The notes under the pieces: generated by a model
What the model saw: the letters and a program-made list of their open reading frames with translations, nothing else
Database searches by the model: none
Told to the model about the DNA's origin: nothing
Program-made: the position numbers and the translations under genes
Shown: piece after piece, positions 22,896 to 24,933 of the stretch
How the letters are laid out: every line of letters begins with the position of its first letter
Numbering within the stretch: position 1 is the stretch's first letter
Assembly (NCBI GenBank): GCA_003483885.1
Contig: DMXI01000136.1
Coordinates: forward strand, 1-24,933
DNA length: 24,933 nucleotides
Direction of reading: 5' to 3'
From: Microscillaceae bacterium
GTDB lineage: Bacteria; Bacteroidota; Bacteroidia; Cytophagales; Microscillaceae

Positions 22896-23303
22896 ATTTT
22901 TTCTTCTATTAGTTGGTTAATAAACTTATAAATATGTACGTGAATAAGCTCAATTTGATAATGTTTTCAAAGAAAGTAACCAAGTTTATCTAACCTGAAA
23001 AAGTCAACATAAATATTTGCGGAGAAGCCTGTTGTGGAAAGATATTTGGACAAAGAAACCAAAAGTGAAGCGCATAAAACCAGCAATGTGTGTAAGTTTT
23101 GTAGAATGAATACCTAAAAACTTACATGAGAAGTAGATAAATTACGTAGATTACGTAAAATTCAGTGAAGGCTAAATTTCAAAAATTCTTCTCAAATGCT
23201 TAACTTCGTAGAGATAGGTACAATTTGACTTTTACGAAATTATTCCTTTTAGGTTACATTTTTTTACACCATCAGTCAATAATTCATTACACACAAATAC
23301 TAT
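22896..23303. other. gene-free intergenic region with hairpin and palindromes
   Basis: No gene is seen in this 408-base divergent gap. It contains TGTAAGTTTT (23091-23100) with AAAACTTACA (23117-23126), a perfect 10-bp stem with a 16-base loop, and a near-tandem TTACGTAGATTACGTAAA (23142-23159). Both may be operator or leader elements for the PP2C gene or the nicotinamidase operon. Confidence 0.5.
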
Positions 23304-24933
23304 ATGGGAAAGCATAGCCAATTGCTCACGCAAAACCATTTTGTCCAAAATTTTCTTTGGTTTTGGAGTCTGGTGTTGGCATTCAACCTGCTACCCTTTA
23401 CTACTACCGCCCAACGCCCCTCCGAAAAAGACAGCCTCCTAAATGTACTCAAAACTTTGCCTGATGATACGAATAAGGTGAATGTGTTGAATAGGTTGAG
23501 TATTCTATGTAGGATTAATGATTCCAAAAATGCTCTTAAGTACGCACAAAATGCTTTTGATTTATCTAAGGAAATGACGTTTGAGAGAGGGGTTGCGTTA
23601 TCGCTTATGAATCAAGGTAGAGTTCTTGAGTCATTAAATCGGTTTGAGGAAGCAGTAAAAAAACAAAAAACCGCATCTCACTTATGGAAAAAGTTAGATG
23701 ATTCTTTGAATGTTGCAGAAAGCTTCAGAGAGTTGGGAATAATATACCGTAACAAAGGGGATTTCCCTAAATCCCTAAGTAATTTATTAAAAGCGTTGAA
23801 GATATATGAAACAATGGGAGATAAGATGCGTCAAGGAAATACCTTTGCGAGCATTGGAATCTTGTTTTATCTTCAAAAAAAACTCAAGCAATCTCTGGAG
23901 TTTCATCAAAAAGCGCTCAAAATTCATAAATTTTTTAATGATAGGAGGAATATTGCTATTGACTATAATAATTTAGGAAACGTATATGCAGACTTAAAGA
24001 ATTATGACCAAGCATTGCTTCAATATCAAAATTACAAGGAAGTCAAAGCAAGTATCGGAGATAAAAGAGGTGTAGCTATTGCATTGTCTAATATTGGCTA
24101 TGTATACAATAAGCAGAAAAAGTTTAAGGAAGCAATCAAGTGTTTTTCTCAATCGCTTGAGATTAGAGAAGAGTTAGGACTTCGTAAAAGTAAGATGTTT
24201 CCTTTGACATACCTATCCGAAACTTATGCAGCATTAAAGGATTTTGAAAAAGCGATTTTGTACGGCAAAGAAGCACTAAAAATTTCAGAAGAAGTGGGAG
24301 CCAAATACCGGACAATGGAAATGGCTAAGTCACTTGCTCAGGTTTACAAAAGAGCAGGAGATTATGAAAATTCTTTGACTTATTATGAGAAGCACAAAGC
24401 CTATTCTGATAGTGTGTTTGATACTAAAAAATCTAAGCAAATTGCGGAGATGGAGACCAAGTATGATACCGAAAAAAAAGAGCAAGAAAATACTATATTA
24501 AAATTAGAAGTTAAACAAAGAAATAATTTGATTGCGGCGGCGGTAGGTGGGGTTGTTTTATTACTAGTGCTGGCTATAGTATTATACCAAAGCAATCGTC
24601 GTAAGCAAAAGACCAATAAAGTTTTAGTAGCTCAGAAACAAGAGATTGAGATTCAAACCGAAGAGATTATGGCCCAGCGAGATATGCTGGAGCAACAACA
24701 TAAAGATATTCGAGACAGCATCAATTATGCCCGTAAAATTCAAACCGCTATCCTACCCCTCAAAGAAGAAATCTCGGCTGCGCTCCCCGAACATTTTTTG
24801 TTTTACCAACCACGTGACATTGTCAGCGGCGATTTTTACTGGTTTGCCAAAATAGAAGAGGAGACCCCAAAATATGTTATTGCTATCTCGGATTGTACTG
24901 GGCACGGGGTGCCAGGGGCCTTTATGAGTATGA
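23304..24933 (+). CDS. TPR, transmembrane, SpoIIE-type PP2C phosphatase (partial, 3' end cut)
   Basis: The frame starts at the ATG at 23304 and is open to the end of the window (543 codons), so the gene is truncated on the right. An N-terminal hydrophobic segment ending TTTAQ looks like a signal (about residues 17-36). TPR units fill about residues 70-385 (for example NLGNVYADLKNYDQALLQYQ). A transmembrane helix lies about 405-428, a coiled coil about 430-480 (KQEIEIQTEEIMAQRDML), and the SpoIIE/PP2C catalytic domain begins about 495, with VSGDFYWF and AISDCTGHGVPGAFMSM visible (metal-binding aspartates). This is a typical Bacteroidota sensor-phosphatase: periplasmic TPR input, cytoplasmic phosphatase output, often in partner switching. 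The remaining catalytic motifs are out of view. Confidence 0.85.
   Translation, partial: MGKHSQLLTQNHFVQNFLWFWSLVLAFNLLPFTTTAQRPSEKDSLLNVLKTLPDDTNKVNVLNRLSILCRINDSKNALKYAQNAFDLSKEMTFERGVALSLMNQGRVLESLNRFEEAVKKQKTASHLWKKLDDSLNVAESFRELGIIYRNKGDFPKSLSNLLKALKIYETMGDKMRQGNTFASIGILFYLQKKLKQSLEFHQKALKIHKFFNDRRNIAIDYNNLGNVYADLKNYDQALLQYQNYKEVKASIGDKRGVAIALSNIGYVYNKQKKFKEAIKCFSQSLEIREELGLRKSKMFPLTYLSETYAALKDFEKAILYGKEALKISEEVGAKYRTMEMAKSLAQVYKRAGDYENSLTYYEKHKAYSDSVFDTKKSKQIAEMETKYDTEKKEQENTILKLEVKQRNNLIAAAVGGVVLLLVLAIVLYQSNRRKQKTNKVLVAQKQEIEIQTEEIMAQRDMLEQQHKDIRDSINYARKIQTAILPLKEEISAALPEHFLFYQPRDIVSGDFYWFAKIEEETPKYVIAISDCTGHGVPGAFMSM

Noticed and set aside
1..24933. Mobile element, CRISPR, tRNA or rRNA
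   Set aside because: No transposase, integrase, regularly spaced repeats or rRNA/tRNA-like sequence was noticed on either strand.

Overview
The window looks like chromosomal DNA of a Bacteroidota bacterium of the Cytophagales type, probably Microscilla or a relative. The reasons are the low GC content, the weak or absent Shine-Dalgarno signals, the many TPR and leucine-rich-repeat proteins, a histidine kinase with a propeller and Y_Y_Y sensor region, a TPR-transmembrane-SpoIIE phosphatase, and Bacteroidota-style GG-leader peptide precursors. The genus is inferred from gene style, not from a database match.

Layout. Positions 1-4357 hold an exported class-C beta-lactamase-fold hydrolase, an HD-domain phosphohydrolase, an exported trypsin-like protease and a small TPR protein, all on the plus strand. 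Positions 4418-8694 (minus) hold a two-component pair, the large sensor kinase followed by its response regulator. Positions 8780-10652 hold two tandem-duplicated Cys-containing GG-leader precursors (plus) that converge on a LanC-type cyclase gene (minus), so this is a partial lanthipeptide locus with no LanB in view. Positions 10876-15315 hold an exported barrel-like protein, a lipoprotein, a small acidic TerB-like protein, an LRR-BRCT protein and a TPR protein. Positions 15527-18187 encode ClpB.

Positions 18346-20215 (minus) hold the most unusual part. Five very small genes share one leader with exact spacing (F-x4-I-x2-L-x2-I-K/T-G-G) but have diverse cores. Three cores carry a DL(Q/K)DWW motif, in one case as two copies 22 residues apart. 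Two share an SIIL(N/D)DNA(A/S)NEI tail. Two others have acidic 'EEI' C-termini. One of the five has lost its ATG (AGG in its place). A small exported protein heads this group. Several of these genes are short enough to be missed by automatic callers. Most of these cores lack cysteine, so lanthionine chemistry cannot explain them. This looks like a second, possibly undescribed, RiPP or bacteriocin-like precursor family whose maturation genes lie outside the window.

Positions 20424-24933 hold a lipoprotein alpha/beta hydrolase, a convergent nicotinamidase-like/VWA gene pair, and the 5' part of a TPR-transmembrane-PP2C (SpoIIE) phosphatase that runs off the right end. Hairpin terminators separate most transcription units and allow operon boundaries to be proposed. 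No rRNA, tRNA, CRISPR array, transposase or phage gene was seen.
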